A DNA stretch of 64,000 nucleotides from Amycolatopsis sp. WQ 127309. GTDB lineage: Bacteria > Actinomycetota > Actinomycetes > Mycobacteriales > Pseudonocardiaceae. This document shows positions 10,280 to 18,367 of this stretch, in pieces. A program made the position numbers and the translations under genes. The stretch lies in contig NZ_CP095481.1 in NCBI RefSeq assembly GCF_023023025.1, positions 10,243,001 through 10,307,000 of the forward strand. Reading direction: 5' to 3'. Within the stretch, counting starts at the first letter, position 1. Each line of letters begins with the position of its first letter. The notes beneath the pieces are model-generated. The model searched no databases, had not been told where the DNA came from, and was given only the letters and a program-made list of their open reading frames with translations.

Positions 10280-10309
10280 GGCCCCGACACCATTTCGGTG
10301 CGCGGGGCC
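10280..10309 (-). promoter_or_regulatory. infC leader hairpin
   Basis: A strong hairpin lies 64 nt upstream of the infC start: outer arms GGCCCCG/CGGGGCC, inner CACC/GGTG. There is no T-run on the minus strand, so it may be an attenuator-like or protein-binding leader element rather than a terminator. Function is inferred from position only. Confidence 0.45.
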
Positions 10310-10477
10310 CACTCTGTTTCCGATCGCATCCGGCCGCTAAGCCGGGTACTTCACCCTGGACTTGCAGTCCGGGCGAGACCGGACCCGGACACCTGAACGG
10401 TGACGCGGGTGGGAGCGGGGCTCCACTTGCCGCCCCCGATCGCTCGGGAGCTGGTCGCAGGTGGAAGAGTACCAGAC

Positions 10478-10837
10478 GTGTCAGATCAACCCTCCGCACC
10501 GCCCCCGTATTCCCCCGAAGCCCGCCACCTGGAGGACATCCCCAGCGTGGAGGTGATCAGCCGCGCGGCCGTCATGCTGCTGTCGGCCGGGGCCGAACGC
10601 CTCGGCCTCGCCGACGCCGACCCGGACAACTCGCCGCACCGCGACCTCGACGAGGCGCGCCGCCTGATCACCGCGCTCGCCGGGCTCATCACCGCGTCCG
10701 CCGAGTACCTCGGCCTGCACGCCGGCCCGCTGCGCGACGGTCTGCAGTCGCTCCAGAAGGCCTTCCGCGAGGCGTCGGCCGTGCCGGACGCCCCCGGTCA
10801 GGGCCCCGGCGAGAAGTACACCGGCCCCGTTTACTGA
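10478..10837 (+). CDS. DUF1844 domain protein
   Basis: A 119-residue cytosolic protein of unknown function. The DUF1844 core is clear: SVEVISRAAVMLLSAGAERLGL, then HRDLDEARRLITALAGL and EYLGLHAGPLRDGLQSLQ. The start is GTG 10478 behind a GGTGGAAG ribosome site; the first 22 residues are proline-rich. Genes of this family are commonly found divergent from infC in actinobacteria, as here, so it may be linked to translation, but no activity is known. Confidence 0.85.
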   Translation: MSDQPSAPPPYSPEARHLEDIPSVEVISRAAVMLLSAGAERLGLADADPDNSPHRDLDEARRLITALAGLITASAEYLGLHAGPLRDGLQSLQKAFREASAVPDAPGQGPGEKYTGPVY

Positions 10838-10956
10838 CCGCACTTCCCGGCGGCCCCGCCCAAAGAACAGCCCCCGCCCTCTCCGGGGGGCGTCCCCAAG
10901 TCCAGTTTACCGGGGGTGCCCGACAGGACCCGGAAAAGGCGGCGGTCTGGGCTCGG

Positions 10957-10986
10957 TTGTCCACATCACGGGGCACCTGTGGACAA
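10957..10986. promoter_or_regulatory. Inverted pair of consensus DnaA boxes
   Basis: TTGTCCACA at 10957-10965 and its exact reverse complement TGTGGACAA at 10978-10986, 12 bp apart, in a gene-free stretch. TTGTCCACA is the high-GC actinobacterial DnaA box. Two sites are too few for oriC, and no dnaA or dnaN is near. Confidence 0.5.
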
Positions 10987-11129
10987 GCGTCCGGCACCCG
11001 TGGGCATCGCGGACGACTGGCGGCATGGCGGGCGGGGACCCGCGGGCGACTGGAGACGTCACGGGCGGATGGAGACATCGCGGCGGAAGCGCACCGCGAT
11101 GCTCCGGTGTCCCGCTGGGTCTGGCTCGC

Positions 11130-11497
11130 CGACCGCGACCCGCACCACCGGTGCACCAACACCAGCACCACGCCAGCACCGCACCCGCATCCAGCACCCG
11201 CACACGCACCGCACCAGCACCCCCGCATCGGCATCGGCACCGGCACCGGCACCGGCACCGGCACCACGCCAACACCGCGCGCCGCACCCGCATCCAGCAC
11301 CCCACGCCAACACCGCGCACCGCATCCGGCACCGGCACCCGCGCCGCGCCAGCACCGCATCCGGCACCAGCCCCGCGCCGCGCCAGCACCCCGCATCCAG
11401 CACCCCGCGCCAGCACCCGCATTCAGCACCGGCACCGCGCCGGCACCCGGCACCCGGCACCCGGCACCCGGCACCCGGCACCCGGCACCCGGCACCG
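11130..11497. repeat. Low-complexity CA/GC-rich region with short tandem repeats
   Basis: About 370 bp made of GCACC/CAGCACC-type words on the plus strand. It includes a (GGCACC)n run at 11230-11265 and seven and a half copies of the 7-mer GGCACCC at 11442-11496. All frames give repetitive His/Pro/Ala or Gly/Ala/Cys peptides with no start signal, so it is taken as non-coding. Together with 10838-11129 it makes a 730-bp gap before the GntR gene. Confidence 0.75.
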
Positions 11498-11560
11498 ACG
11501 CTAAGCGCCCGGCGCCAGGGATGGCTTCAAGCTCGAAATAGTTGCCGGACGAGCCTCATA

Positions 11561-11580
11561 ACATCTAACATGTTAGATGT
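11561..11580. promoter_or_regulatory. 20-bp perfect palindrome, operator of the GntR-acdS operon
   Basis: ACATCTAACATGTTAGATGT, a perfect 20-bp palindrome spanning the start region of the GntR gene. A candidate -10 (TAACAT, 11566-11571) lies inside it, with TTGCCG 18 bp upstream as -35. A GntR dimer bound here would block its own promoter, so autoregulation is the simplest reading. Confidence 0.7.
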
Positions 11581-12214
11581 GAGTCTCTCGAAGGTCAGTC
11601 GCCCATTACTGCGAGACGAGGCGTACGACCGCATCCGTCACGCCATCGTCGATGGCTCGCTGCCGCCCGGTGCGCCGCTGCGCGACGCCGATCTGGCCGA
11701 TCAGCTCGGCCTGTCGAGAGCCCCCATCCGCCAAGCCCTGTTGCGGCTGGCCGACGACGGGCTCGTCGACTCCAAACCCCAGAGCTACACCCGGGTCTCC
11801 GAAGTGATGTCCCCCGACGTCCTCGACGCCCGGGAGATCGTCCGGCTGCTGCACGAGTTCGCCGTCCGGCAGGCTGTGGCGAAGGTCGGCCGGGACGACG
11901 TCGCCGTGATGCGGGCGGCCAACGATCGCTTTGCCGCGGCGATCGAAGCCGGTGACGTCGCCGCCGCCGTCAAGGCTGACGACGAGCTGCACGATGTTCC
12001 CGTGCGGCTGGCCGGGAACGCCGCCGTGGCCGCCACTCTCGACCGGTACACGCCGCTGCTGCGCCGGCTCGAACACGCGCGGTTCAGCTCGGCGCTCGCC
12101 TGGAACTCGGTGGAACGCCACACGCGGCTCATCGACGCCCTCGAGAAGCGCGACACCGACACCGCCGTCTCCGTGATCTCGACCATCTGGACCGACCTGC
12201 TGGAGGACCGATGA
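11570..12214 (+). CDS. GntR-family transcriptional regulator (FCD type)
   Basis: A 214-residue FadR/FCD-type regulator. The N-terminal winged helix reads [22 protein letters not shown] ... [25 protein letters not shown], followed by an all-helical ligand domain (about 80-214). ATG 11570 lies inside the operator palindrome with no ribosome site. The in-frame GTG 11579 sits 7 nt past the candidate -10 and would give a leaderless start, so it is a good alternative. The gene overlaps the ACC deaminase gene by ATGA, so it very likely controls it. Confidence 0.88.
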   Translation: MLDVSLSKVSRPLLRDEAYDRIRHAIVDGSLPPGAPLRDADLADQLGLSRAPIRQALLRLADDGLVDSKPQSYTRVSEVMSPDVLDAREIVRLLHEFAVRQAVAKVGRDDVAVMRAANDRFAAAIEAGDVAAAVKADDELHDVPVRLAGNAAVAATLDRYTPLLRRLEHARFSSALAWNSVERHTRLIDALEKRDTDTAVSVISTIWTDLLEDR

Positions 12215-13206
12215 CCCTCGCCGACTTCCCGCGCTTCCCGTTGCTCTTCGGGCCGTCGCCGGTGCATCCCCTGGAGCGGCTCACGGCCCACCTCGGCGGC
12301 GCGCAGGTCTGGGCCAAGCGTGAGGACGTCAACTCCGGGCTCGCGTACGGCGGCAACAAGACGCGCAAGCTGGAGTACCTCGTCGCCGACGCCCTGAAAG
12401 AAGGCGCCGACACGCTCGTCTCGATCGGCGGTGTCCAGTCCAACCACACCCGGCAGGTCGCGGCCGCCGCGGCGCGTGCCGGGCTGAAGGCCGTGCTGGT
12501 GCAGGAAAGCTGGGTCGACTGGCACGATCCGCTCTACGACAAGGTCGGCAACATCCAGCTCTCGCGGATCCTCGGCGCGGACGTCCGGCTGGTCGACGCC
12601 GGTTTCGGCATCGGGTTCAAGCAGGCCTGGGAGGACGCCGTCGCCGAGATCGAGGCCGGCGGCGGGAAGCCGTACGCCATCCCGGCCGGTGCGTCGGACC
12701 ACCGGCTCGGCGGGCTCGGCTTCGCCAACTGGATCGTCGAGCTGGAAGCGCAGGAAGAGCAGCTCGGCGTCTTCTTCGACACCGTGATCGTCTGCTCGGT
12801 CACCGGCAGCACCCAGGGCGGGATGGTCGCCGGGACCGCGCTAGGCAAACCCCGGCGCATCCTGGGCATCGACGCCTCCGCCAAGCCGGACGAAACCCGC
12901 GAGCAGGTCACGCGGATCGCGCGCGCCACCGCGGAGCTGATCGGCGCGGGCGAGATCGCGGACGTCGAGCTGGACGACCGGTACCACGCCGGGATCTACG
13001 GCATCCCCGACGCGTCCACTGTGGACGCCATCGAGACGTGCGCCCGGCTGGAGGGGATGATCACCGACCCGGTGTACGAAGGGAAGTCCATGGCGGGACT
13101 CATCGACCTGGTCGGCCGGGGTGAGATAGAACGCGGCTCGAACGTGCTCTACGCCCACCTCGGCGGGCAGCCCGCGATCAACGGCTACACGAGCGTCCTC
13201 GGCTGA
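12211..13206 (+). CDS. acdS: 1-Aminocyclopropane-1-carboxylate deaminase
   Basis: A 331-residue PLP enzyme that opens ACC to 2-oxobutyrate and ammonia. In plant-associated bacteria this lowers plant ethylene and supplies nitrogen. Features: the PLP lysine in [10 protein letters not shown] (Lys50), the [12 protein letters not shown] loop, the VYEGKSM segment whose Tyr-Glu pair marks true ACC deaminases rather than D-cysteine desulfhydrases, and [11 protein letters not shown] near the C-terminus. It overlaps the GntR gene by 4 bp. Assignment by motifs is strong; activity on D-cysteine cannot be ruled out. Confidence 0.9.
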   Translation: MTLADFPRFPLLFGPSPVHPLERLTAHLGGAQVWAKREDVNSGLAYGGNKTRKLEYLVADALKEGADTLVSIGGVQSNHTRQVAAAAARAGLKAVLVQESWVDWHDPLYDKVGNIQLSRILGADVRLVDAGFGIGFKQAWEDAVAEIEAGGGKPYAIPAGASDHRLGGLGFANWIVELEAQEEQLGVFFDTVIVCSVTGSTQGGMVAGTALGKPRRILGIDASAKPDETREQVTRIARATAELIGAGEIADVELDDRYHAGIYGIPDASTVDAIETCARLEGMITDPVYEGKSMAGLIDLVGRGEIERGSNVLYAHLGGQPAINGYTSVLG

Positions 13207-13236
13207 TCCCTGGGGCCGGGAAGCCGGCCCCAGGGA
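13207..13236. terminator. Bidirectional terminator between acdS and the RidA gene
   Basis: Perfect 13-bp stem (TCCCTGGGGCCGG, GAAG loop) immediately after the acdS stop codon and 5 bp before the end of the convergent RidA gene. Confidence 0.75.
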
Positions 13237-13241
13237 CGACC

Positions 13242-13625
13242 TCAGTCCAGCACGCAGAGCACGTCGATCTCGACGAGCAGTGCGCCCGGGAGGCCGACGT
13301 ACACCGTCGTGCGGGCGGCGTGCGGGCCTTCGCCGATGAGCTCGTTGTAGACCTCGTTGAACGGCGCGAAGTGCGCGGTGTCGGTGAGGTAGACGCGCAC
13401 CATGATCGCGTCAGCGAGGCTCGAACCCGCCTCCTTGAGCACGGCTTCGATGTTCTTGAACGTCTGGCGGGTCTGGCCCGCGACGTCGTCGCCGACGATC
13501 TCGTTCGTGGCCGGGTCGAAGGCCACCTGGCCCGCGACCTGCAGCAGGTTTCCCTTGCGGACGGCCTGCGAGAACTTCGCCGGCGGCTTCGGCGCGTTCT
13601 CGGTGGAAACTGCCGTCTTGCTCAT
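13242..13625 (-). CDS. RidA-family enamine/imine deaminase
   Basis: A 127-residue RidA/YjgF protein. RidA hydrolyses reactive 2-aminoacrylate and related enamines released by PLP enzymes. The family arginine is in the motif MVRVYLTD and the C-terminus has LPGALLVEIDVLC. The start ATG 13625 follows AAAGGGG and overlaps the IclR stop codon by one base. It is last in kinase-IclR-RidA. Its place beside a D-amino acid deaminase suggests it clears 2-aminoacrylate formed from D-serine. Confidence 0.88.
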   Translation of the reverse strand: MSKTAVSTENAPKPPAKFSQAVRKGNLLQVAGQVAFDPATNEIVGDDVAGQTRQTFKNIEAVLKEAGSSLADAIMVRVYLTDTAHFAPFNEVYNELIGEGPHAARTTVYVGLPGALLVEIDVLCVLD

Positions 13626-14383
13626 CAGTGCCCCTTTCCGTTCCCCGTCCATCCACTGTGGACGGAAGCTTCGTTCGTCGCGGCCCGCAGGTCCGGGACC
13701 AGCGCGAGCAGGCCTTCGTAGTCGAGCAGCACCTTCGGCACCGACATCGACGCCGCGGCCAGCACTTCGCCGTCCGCGCCGCGCACCGGCGCCGCGACGC
13801 AGTGGATGAAGTCCTCGTGCTCGGCGTTGTCGACGGCGTACCCGAGCTGCGCGACCCGATCCAGCTCGGCGAGGTAGTCCTCCGGCGTGGTGATCGTGTT
13901 CGGCGTCAGCACCGGGTACTCCATGGACCGGGCGATCTCCTCGCGTTTCGCGGAAGGCATCGCGGCGACCAGGACCTTCCCGACGGCGGTGCAGTGCAGC
14001 GGCGCGCGCTTGCCGACGCGGGAGTACATCCGCACCGAGTGGCGGCCCTCGTACTTGTCGATGTAGACGACTTCGCCGTCGTCGTAGCTGGCCAGGTGCA
14101 CGGTGTGCCCGGTGCGGGCGTTGAGCGCGGCCAGCGCGGGCTGGGCGCTGCGCCGGACGTCGATCGAGTCGAGGGCTTGGTTCGCGAGGTCGAACATCGC
14201 GCTGCCGAGCCGGTAGTAGCGGGTGCCCTCGCGGCGGACGAAGTGGTGCTGCTCCAGGGTGCGCAGCAGGCGCAGCACCGTCGACTTGTGGACGCCGATC
14301 TCCTCGGCGAGGTCGTCGAGGGTGCGCGCGTCCTGCGCGATCGAGTTCAGCAGCGTCAGCGCGCGGTCCAGACTTTGACTCAA
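13625..14383 (-). CDS. IclR-family transcriptional regulator
   Basis: A 252-residue IclR regulator: winged helix (LDDLAEEIGVHKSTVLRLLRTLEQHHFV), then the effector domain with LHCTAVGKVLVAAMP and the usual ending VPKVLLDYEGLLALVPDLRAA. TTG 14383 is the start: a GGAGAGGGGG ribosome site lies about 7 nt upstream, and TTGA overlaps the upstream kinase stop codon. It probably controls the D-amino acid island on both sides; GCAAC/GTTGC repeats at 15425-15450 are candidate sites. Confidence 0.88.
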   Translation of the reverse strand: MSQSLDRALTLLNSIAQDARTLDDLAEEIGVHKSTVLRLLRTLEQHHFVRREGTRYYRLGSAMFDLANQALDSIDVRRSAQPALAALNARTGHTVHLASYDDGEVVYIDKYEGRHSVRMYSRVGKRAPLHCTAVGKVLVAAMPSAKREEIARSMEYPVLTPNTITTPEDYLAELDRVAQLGYAVDNAEHEDFIHCVAAPVRGADGEVLAAASMSVPKVLLDYEGLLALVPDLRAATNEASVHSGWTGNGKGH

Positions 14384-15351
14384 GCGAGAACCCCCTCTCC
14401 CGTCAGCCTGGCCGAACGCCACTCGTCCGGGTCCGCGTTCAGCAGGGTATCCACGACCGTGCGCGGCAGCGGTACGCCGACGTCGTCGTGGGTGAGCAGG
14501 GTGGCGGCGGCCTGCAGGTGCCCGCGCCGGAGCCGTTCCAGGGGCGCGGCGCCGCGCAGGGTCGCGGCGAGGAAACCCGCGGCGAACGCGTCCCCGGCGC
14601 CGACCGGCTCGACGACGTCGACGCGCAACGCGGGCGCGAACAGCGGCTCGCCTTCGACGAGGGTCGCCCCGCGCTCGCCGTGTTTGACGACCAGCGTGCG
14701 CGGGCCCGGCAGGAGGGCCCGCAGCGAAACCGGGTCGCCGGTCCCCCACACGTGCTGGGCTTCGTCGTCGCCGGTCAGGACGATGTCGGCCTGGCCGGCC
14801 AGTTCCGCGAGCAGACGGGGGTCGCGGCCGGCCCACAGCGCGGGCCGCAGGTTGACGTCGAAGGAGACGAGCCGGTCGCCGCGGGGCGCGTCCAGCAGCG
14901 CGCGCACCAGCGCGAGGCAGCTGTCGGACAGCGCCGGGGTGATCCCGGACAGGTGCAACACGCGGACGCCGTCGAGGTCGAGCCGATCCAGCAGCGAAGG
15001 GCCCATGCCGGAGGCCGCGGAGCCGGCGCGGTAGTAGCGCACGGGGCTGCCGCCGGCGCCGCTTTCCTTGACGTAGAGGCCGGTGGGGCGCACCGGGTCG
15101 ACCGAACACGCGCTGACGTCGACGCCGGCCGCCGCGATCTCGCGCAGCATCGCGTGGCCGAACGGGTCGTCGCCGACCGCGCTCACCCAGCCGCTCGGGA
15201 CGCCGAGCGCGGGCAGGTGACAGGCCACGTTCGACTCGGCGCCGCCGATGGTGCGCGTCCACCGGCGCACCTCGTCCGGCGGGCCGGGTTCGGCGGGCAC
15301 GAACAGCGCCATCGTCTCGCCGACACAGAGCACTTCGGGCCCGCTTGTCAC
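14380..15351 (-). CDS. PfkB-family sugar kinase, 2-keto-3-deoxygluconate kinase type
   Basis: A 323-residue ribokinase-fold kinase. The N-terminal signature (IGGAESNVACHLPALG) and the C-terminal ATP/catalytic motif EPVGAGDAFAAGF, with its catalytic Asp, are intact. Overall it most resembles KDG kinases, which phosphorylate 2-keto-3-deoxygluconate, but other acidic sugars are possible. The GTG start at 15351 is supported by GGGAG 7 nt upstream. It overlaps the IclR gene by TTGA. A sugar-acid kinase inside a D-amino acid cluster is unexpected; it may act on keto acids derived from D-glucosaminate-like substrates. Confidence 0.8.
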   Translation of the reverse strand: MTSGPEVLCVGETMALFVPAEPGPPDEVRRWTRTIGGAESNVACHLPALGVPSGWVSAVGDDPFGHAMLREIAAAGVDVSACSVDPVRPTGLYVKESGAGGSPVRYYRAGSAASGMGPSLLDRLDLDGVRVLHLSGITPALSDSCLALVRALLDAPRGDRLVSFDVNLRPALWAGRDPRLLAELAGQADIVLTGDDEAQHVWGTGDPVSLRALLPGPRTLVVKHGERGATLVEGEPLFAPALRVDVVEPVGAGDAFAAGFLAATLRGAAPLERLRRGHLQAAATLLTHDDVGVPLPRTVVDTLLNADPDEWRSARLTGEGVLA

Positions 15352-15378
15352 TTTCCGTCTCCCCTGTCCTTCACCCCG

Positions 15379-15450
15379 TTGACCTGTGGCGACCCGGATG
15401 CTACACCTATGGCACTCAAAATGCGCAACAGTCGTTGCAACATACGCAAC
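15379..15450 (+). promoter_or_regulatory. Promoter and candidate IclR operator of the D-amino acid operon
   Basis: TTGACC (15379-15384), 17-bp spacer, TACACC (15402-15407). Downstream, GCAAC-AGTC-GTTGC (15425-15438) is an inverted repeat and GCAAC recurs at 15446-15450, overlapping the start of the transcript. That is a plausible place for the IclR-family repressor encoded by the adjacent divergent operon. Confidence 0.5.
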
Positions 15451-15464
15451 CGAGGTCGCCGCCG

Positions 15465-16772
15465 ATGAACACACCCGCCCCTTGCTCGATCGACACCGCC
15501 GCGCTCGACGCCCTCCGCCAGGAGCGCGTCGACTGGCGGTTCCGCTCGGCCGCGCCCGCCCTGACCGGGCTCACGCTGGGCGAGGCCGCGGACCGGCGGC
15601 TCAACCTGTTCACCGACGGGTTCTTCGCACCCTTCGTGGTGCTCGACGACGAAGCCCTCGAACACAACCTGCGGACGATGGCCGCCTGGTGCGCCGCCCG
15701 CGGTGTCGTCCTCGCCCCGCACGGCAAGACGACGATGGCCCCGCAGCTGTTCGCCCGCCAGATCGAGCACGGCGCCTGGGGCATCACCTGCGCCAACGCC
15801 GGGCACCTGCGCATCTACCGCGCGTTCGGCGTCTCGCGGATCCTGCTGGCCAACCAGCTGCTCGACCCCGGCGGCCTGCGCTGGCTGGCGGAAGAACTCA
15901 AGGCCGACCCCACGTTCGAGTTCATCTGCTGGGTGGACTCGGTCCGCGGCGTCGAGCTGATGACCGAAGCCCTCGAAGGCACGAGCCGGCCGGTGGACGT
16001 CCTGCTCGAACTGGGCGCCGACGGCGGCCGCACCGGCGTCCGCGACACGGCGACCGCGCTGGCCGTCGCGGAAGCCGTGCACGCCAGCCCGGCGCTGCGG
16101 CTGCGCGGCACCGGCGGTTACGAAGGCGCGCTCTCGCACGACACCGACGACGCCGCCCTCGCCAAGATCAGCTCCTACGTGGACGGTCTGCGCGAGCTCG
16201 CGATCACCTTCGCGGACAAGGGTCTCCTCAACGGCCAGATCATCGTCACCGCCGGCGGCAGCGCCTACTTCGACCAGGTCGCGAACGAGCTCACCAAGCC
16301 GTGGCCCGACGGTCTCGACGTGCTCCCGGTGCTGCGCAGCGGCGCCTACATCACCCACGACGACGGCTTCTACCGCGAGATCTCCCCGCTCGGCGAGCAC
16401 CCGCGCATCGACGGCGTCGAGTCCTTCCGGCCCGCACTGCACGCCTGGGCCCAGGTGACGTCGAAGCCGTCGGACACCCTGGCGCTGCTGACCATCGGCA
16501 AGCGGGACGCGTCCTTCGACGAAGGCATGCCGGAACCGCAGCTGCGCCGCACCCCGCGTGGCCCCGCGGAACCGCTCGAAGGCCACGTCATCGCGAAGAT
16601 GAACGACCAGCACGCCTTCCTCACGCTGCCGGCGGGATCGCCGGTCGAGGTCGGCGACTGGATCGGGCTCGGCCTCTCGCACCCGTGCACGGTGTTCGAC
16701 AAGTGGCCGCTCCTGCCGGTGACGGCGGCCGACGGCGAAACCGTCGTCGACCTCGTCCGGACGTGGTTCTGA
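15465..16772 (+). CDS. D-amino acid deaminase / D-serine dehydratase-like PLP enzyme
   Basis: A 435-residue fold-type III PLP enzyme of the DSD1/D-threonine aldolase-like family. The alanine-racemase-like N-domain shows VVLDDEALEHNLRTMAAWC, the Schiff-base lysine in PHGKTTMAPQLFARQ, and LLELGADGGRTGVRD. The metal-binding C-domain ends GLGLSHPCTVFDKW, with the His-x-Cys that holds zinc in D-serine dehydratases. The likely reaction is D-serine (or D-threonine) to pyruvate (or 2-oxobutyrate) plus ammonia. Its stop overlaps the D-aminoacylase start by one base, and RidA is nearby. Confidence 0.82.
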   Translation: MNTPAPCSIDTAALDALRQERVDWRFRSAAPALTGLTLGEAADRRLNLFTDGFFAPFVVLDDEALEHNLRTMAAWCAARGVVLAPHGKTTMAPQLFARQIEHGAWGITCANAGHLRIYRAFGVSRILLANQLLDPGGLRWLAEELKADPTFEFICWVDSVRGVELMTEALEGTSRPVDVLLELGADGGRTGVRDTATALAVAEAVHASPALRLRGTGGYEGALSHDTDDAALAKISSYVDGLRELAITFADKGLLNGQIIVTAGGSAYFDQVANELTKPWPDGLDVLPVLRSGAYITHDDGFYREISPLGEHPRIDGVESFRPALHAWAQVTSKPSDTLALLTIGKRDASFDEGMPEPQLRRTPRGPAEPLEGHVIAKMNDQHAFLTLPAGSPVEVGDWIGLGLSHPCTVFDKWPLLPVTAADGETVVDLVRTWF

Positions 16773-18367
16773 TGGACGTCGTCCTGCGCGGCGCACTGGT
16801 CGCCGACGGCACCGGGGACGCGCTCACGCGCCACGACGTCGGCGTCACCGGCGGCCGGATCGCGAGCGTCGCGGAAGCCGGTTCGCTGGCCGGGAACCGG
16901 AACATCGACGCCGACGGCCTGGTCCTCGCGCCCGGGTTCATCGACATGCATTCGCACTCCGACCTGCAGCTGCTGGCCAACCCGGACCACCCGGCCAAGA
17001 TCACCCAAGGCGTCACCACCGAGGTGCTCGGCCAGGACGGGCTGTCCTACGCCCCGGTCGACGACGTCGTCCTCGCGGCGCTGCGCCAGCAGCTCGCGGG
17101 CTGGAACGACGACCCGGCGGGCTTCGACTGGAACTGGCGCTCGGTCGGCGAGTACCTCGACCGCCTGGACCAGGGCGTCGCCGTCAACGCCGCCTACCTC
17201 GTGCCGCAGGGCACCGTGCGGATGCTCGCCGTCGGCTGGGACGACCGGCCGGCCACCGACGCCGAGCTGACGCGGATGAAGGAGCTCGTCGCGACCGGCC
17301 TGGCCGAGGGCGCGATGGGGATGTCGTCGGGCCTCACCTACACGCCGGGGATGTACGCGGACACCGGTGAGCTGGTCGAGCTGTGCCGCGTGGTCGGCGA
17401 GGGTGGCGGCTTCTACAGCCCGCACCACCGCAGCTACGGCAAGGGCGCCCTCGAAGCGTTCGCCGAGATGATCGACGTCTCCCGGCGGTCGGGCTGCCCG
17501 CTGCACCTGGCGCACGCGACGATGAACTTCTCGGTGAACAAGGGCAAAGCGCCCGACCTGCTGCAGCTGCTGGACGAGGCGCTCGACGACGGCTGCGACG
17601 TCACCCTCGACACCTACCCGTACCTGCCGGGCGCGACCTACCTGTCCGCGCTGCTGCCGAGCTGGGCCACCGAGGGCGGGCTCGACGCCACCCTGGCCCG
17701 GCTGTCCGATGTGGACACCCGGGAACGGATCCGGGCGGAGATCGAAGAGTCCGGTTCGGACGGGGCGCACGGCGTCCCGATCGACTGGGACGCCATCGAG
17801 ATCAACGGCGTCCGCAACGACCACAACGCCCACCTGGTGGGGCACAGTGTCGCCGGTTCGGCGCGCGCCGCGGGCAGCGAACCGGCGGCACTGTACTTCG
17901 ACACGCTGCTCGACGAGCGCCTCGGCACGTCGTGCCTGATGCACGTCGGGCACGAGGAGAACGTCCAGGCGATCATGCGCCACCGGACGCACACCGGCGG
18001 CAGCGACGGCCTGCTCGTCGGCGCCCGCCCGCACCCGCGGGCCTGGGGCACGTTCCCCCGTTACCTGGCCCGGTACGTCCGTGAACTGGGCGTGCTGGAC
18101 CTCGCCGAGTGCGTCGCCCACCTCACCGGGCGGGCCGCGCGGCGGCTGCGGCTGACCGACCGCGGGCTCGTCCGCGCCGGCTACGCCGCGGACCTGGTGC
18201 TGTTCGACCCGGACGCGGTCACCGACACCGCGACCTTCGACGACCCGCGGCAGGCCGCCGCGGGCATCACGCACGTGTTCGTCAACGGCGTCGCCGCCCT
18301 CGACGACGGCCGTCCCACCGGCGCCCTCGCCGGCCGATCCCTGCGCAATCCCGGGAGAACCCGATGA
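16772..18367 (+). CDS. N-acyl-D-amino-acid deacylase (D-aminoacylase)
   Basis: A 531-residue amidohydrolase that frees D-amino acids from N-acyl-D-amino acids. Metal ligands are visible in GFIDMHSHSD (His60, His62), with later HLAHATMN and the family's GSDGLLVG catalytic-Asp segment near the C-terminus, followed by RPHPRAWGTFPRYLARYV. Starts and stops overlap on both sides, so it is translationally coupled to the deaminase and the permease. It supplies substrate for the deaminase. Confidence 0.9.
   Translation: MDVVLRGALVADGTGDALTRHDVGVTGGRIASVAEAGSLAGNRNIDADGLVLAPGFIDMHSHSDLQLLANPDHPAKITQGVTTEVLGQDGLSYAPVDDVVLAALRQQLAGWNDDPAGFDWNWRSVGEYLDRLDQGVAVNAAYLVPQGTVRMLAVGWDDRPATDAELTRMKELVATGLAEGAMGMSSGLTYTPGMYADTGELVELCRVVGEGGGFYSPHHRSYGKGALEAFAEMIDVSRRSGCPLHLAHATMNFSVNKGKAPDLLQLLDEALDDGCDVTLDTYPYLPGATYLSALLPSWATEGGLDATLARLSDVDTRERIRAEIEESGSDGAHGVPIDWDAIEINGVRNDHNAHLVGHSVAGSARAAGSEPAALYFDTLLDERLGTSCLMHVGHEENVQAIMRHRTHTGGSDGLLVGARPHPRAWGTFPRYLARYVRELGVLDLAECVAHLTGRAARRLRLTDRGLVRAGYAADLVLFDPDAVTDTATFDDPRQAAAGITHVFVNGVAALDDGRPTGALAGRSLRNPGRTR

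Noticed and set aside
11130..11497. CRISPR-like array
   Set aside because: Units are 6-7 bp and contiguous without spacers, and no cas gene is near.
10916..11569. GntR protein with a 218-residue N-terminal extension
   Set aside because: The in-frame extension is translated low-complexity repeat without ribosome site; the winged helix starts normally at 11570 or 11579.
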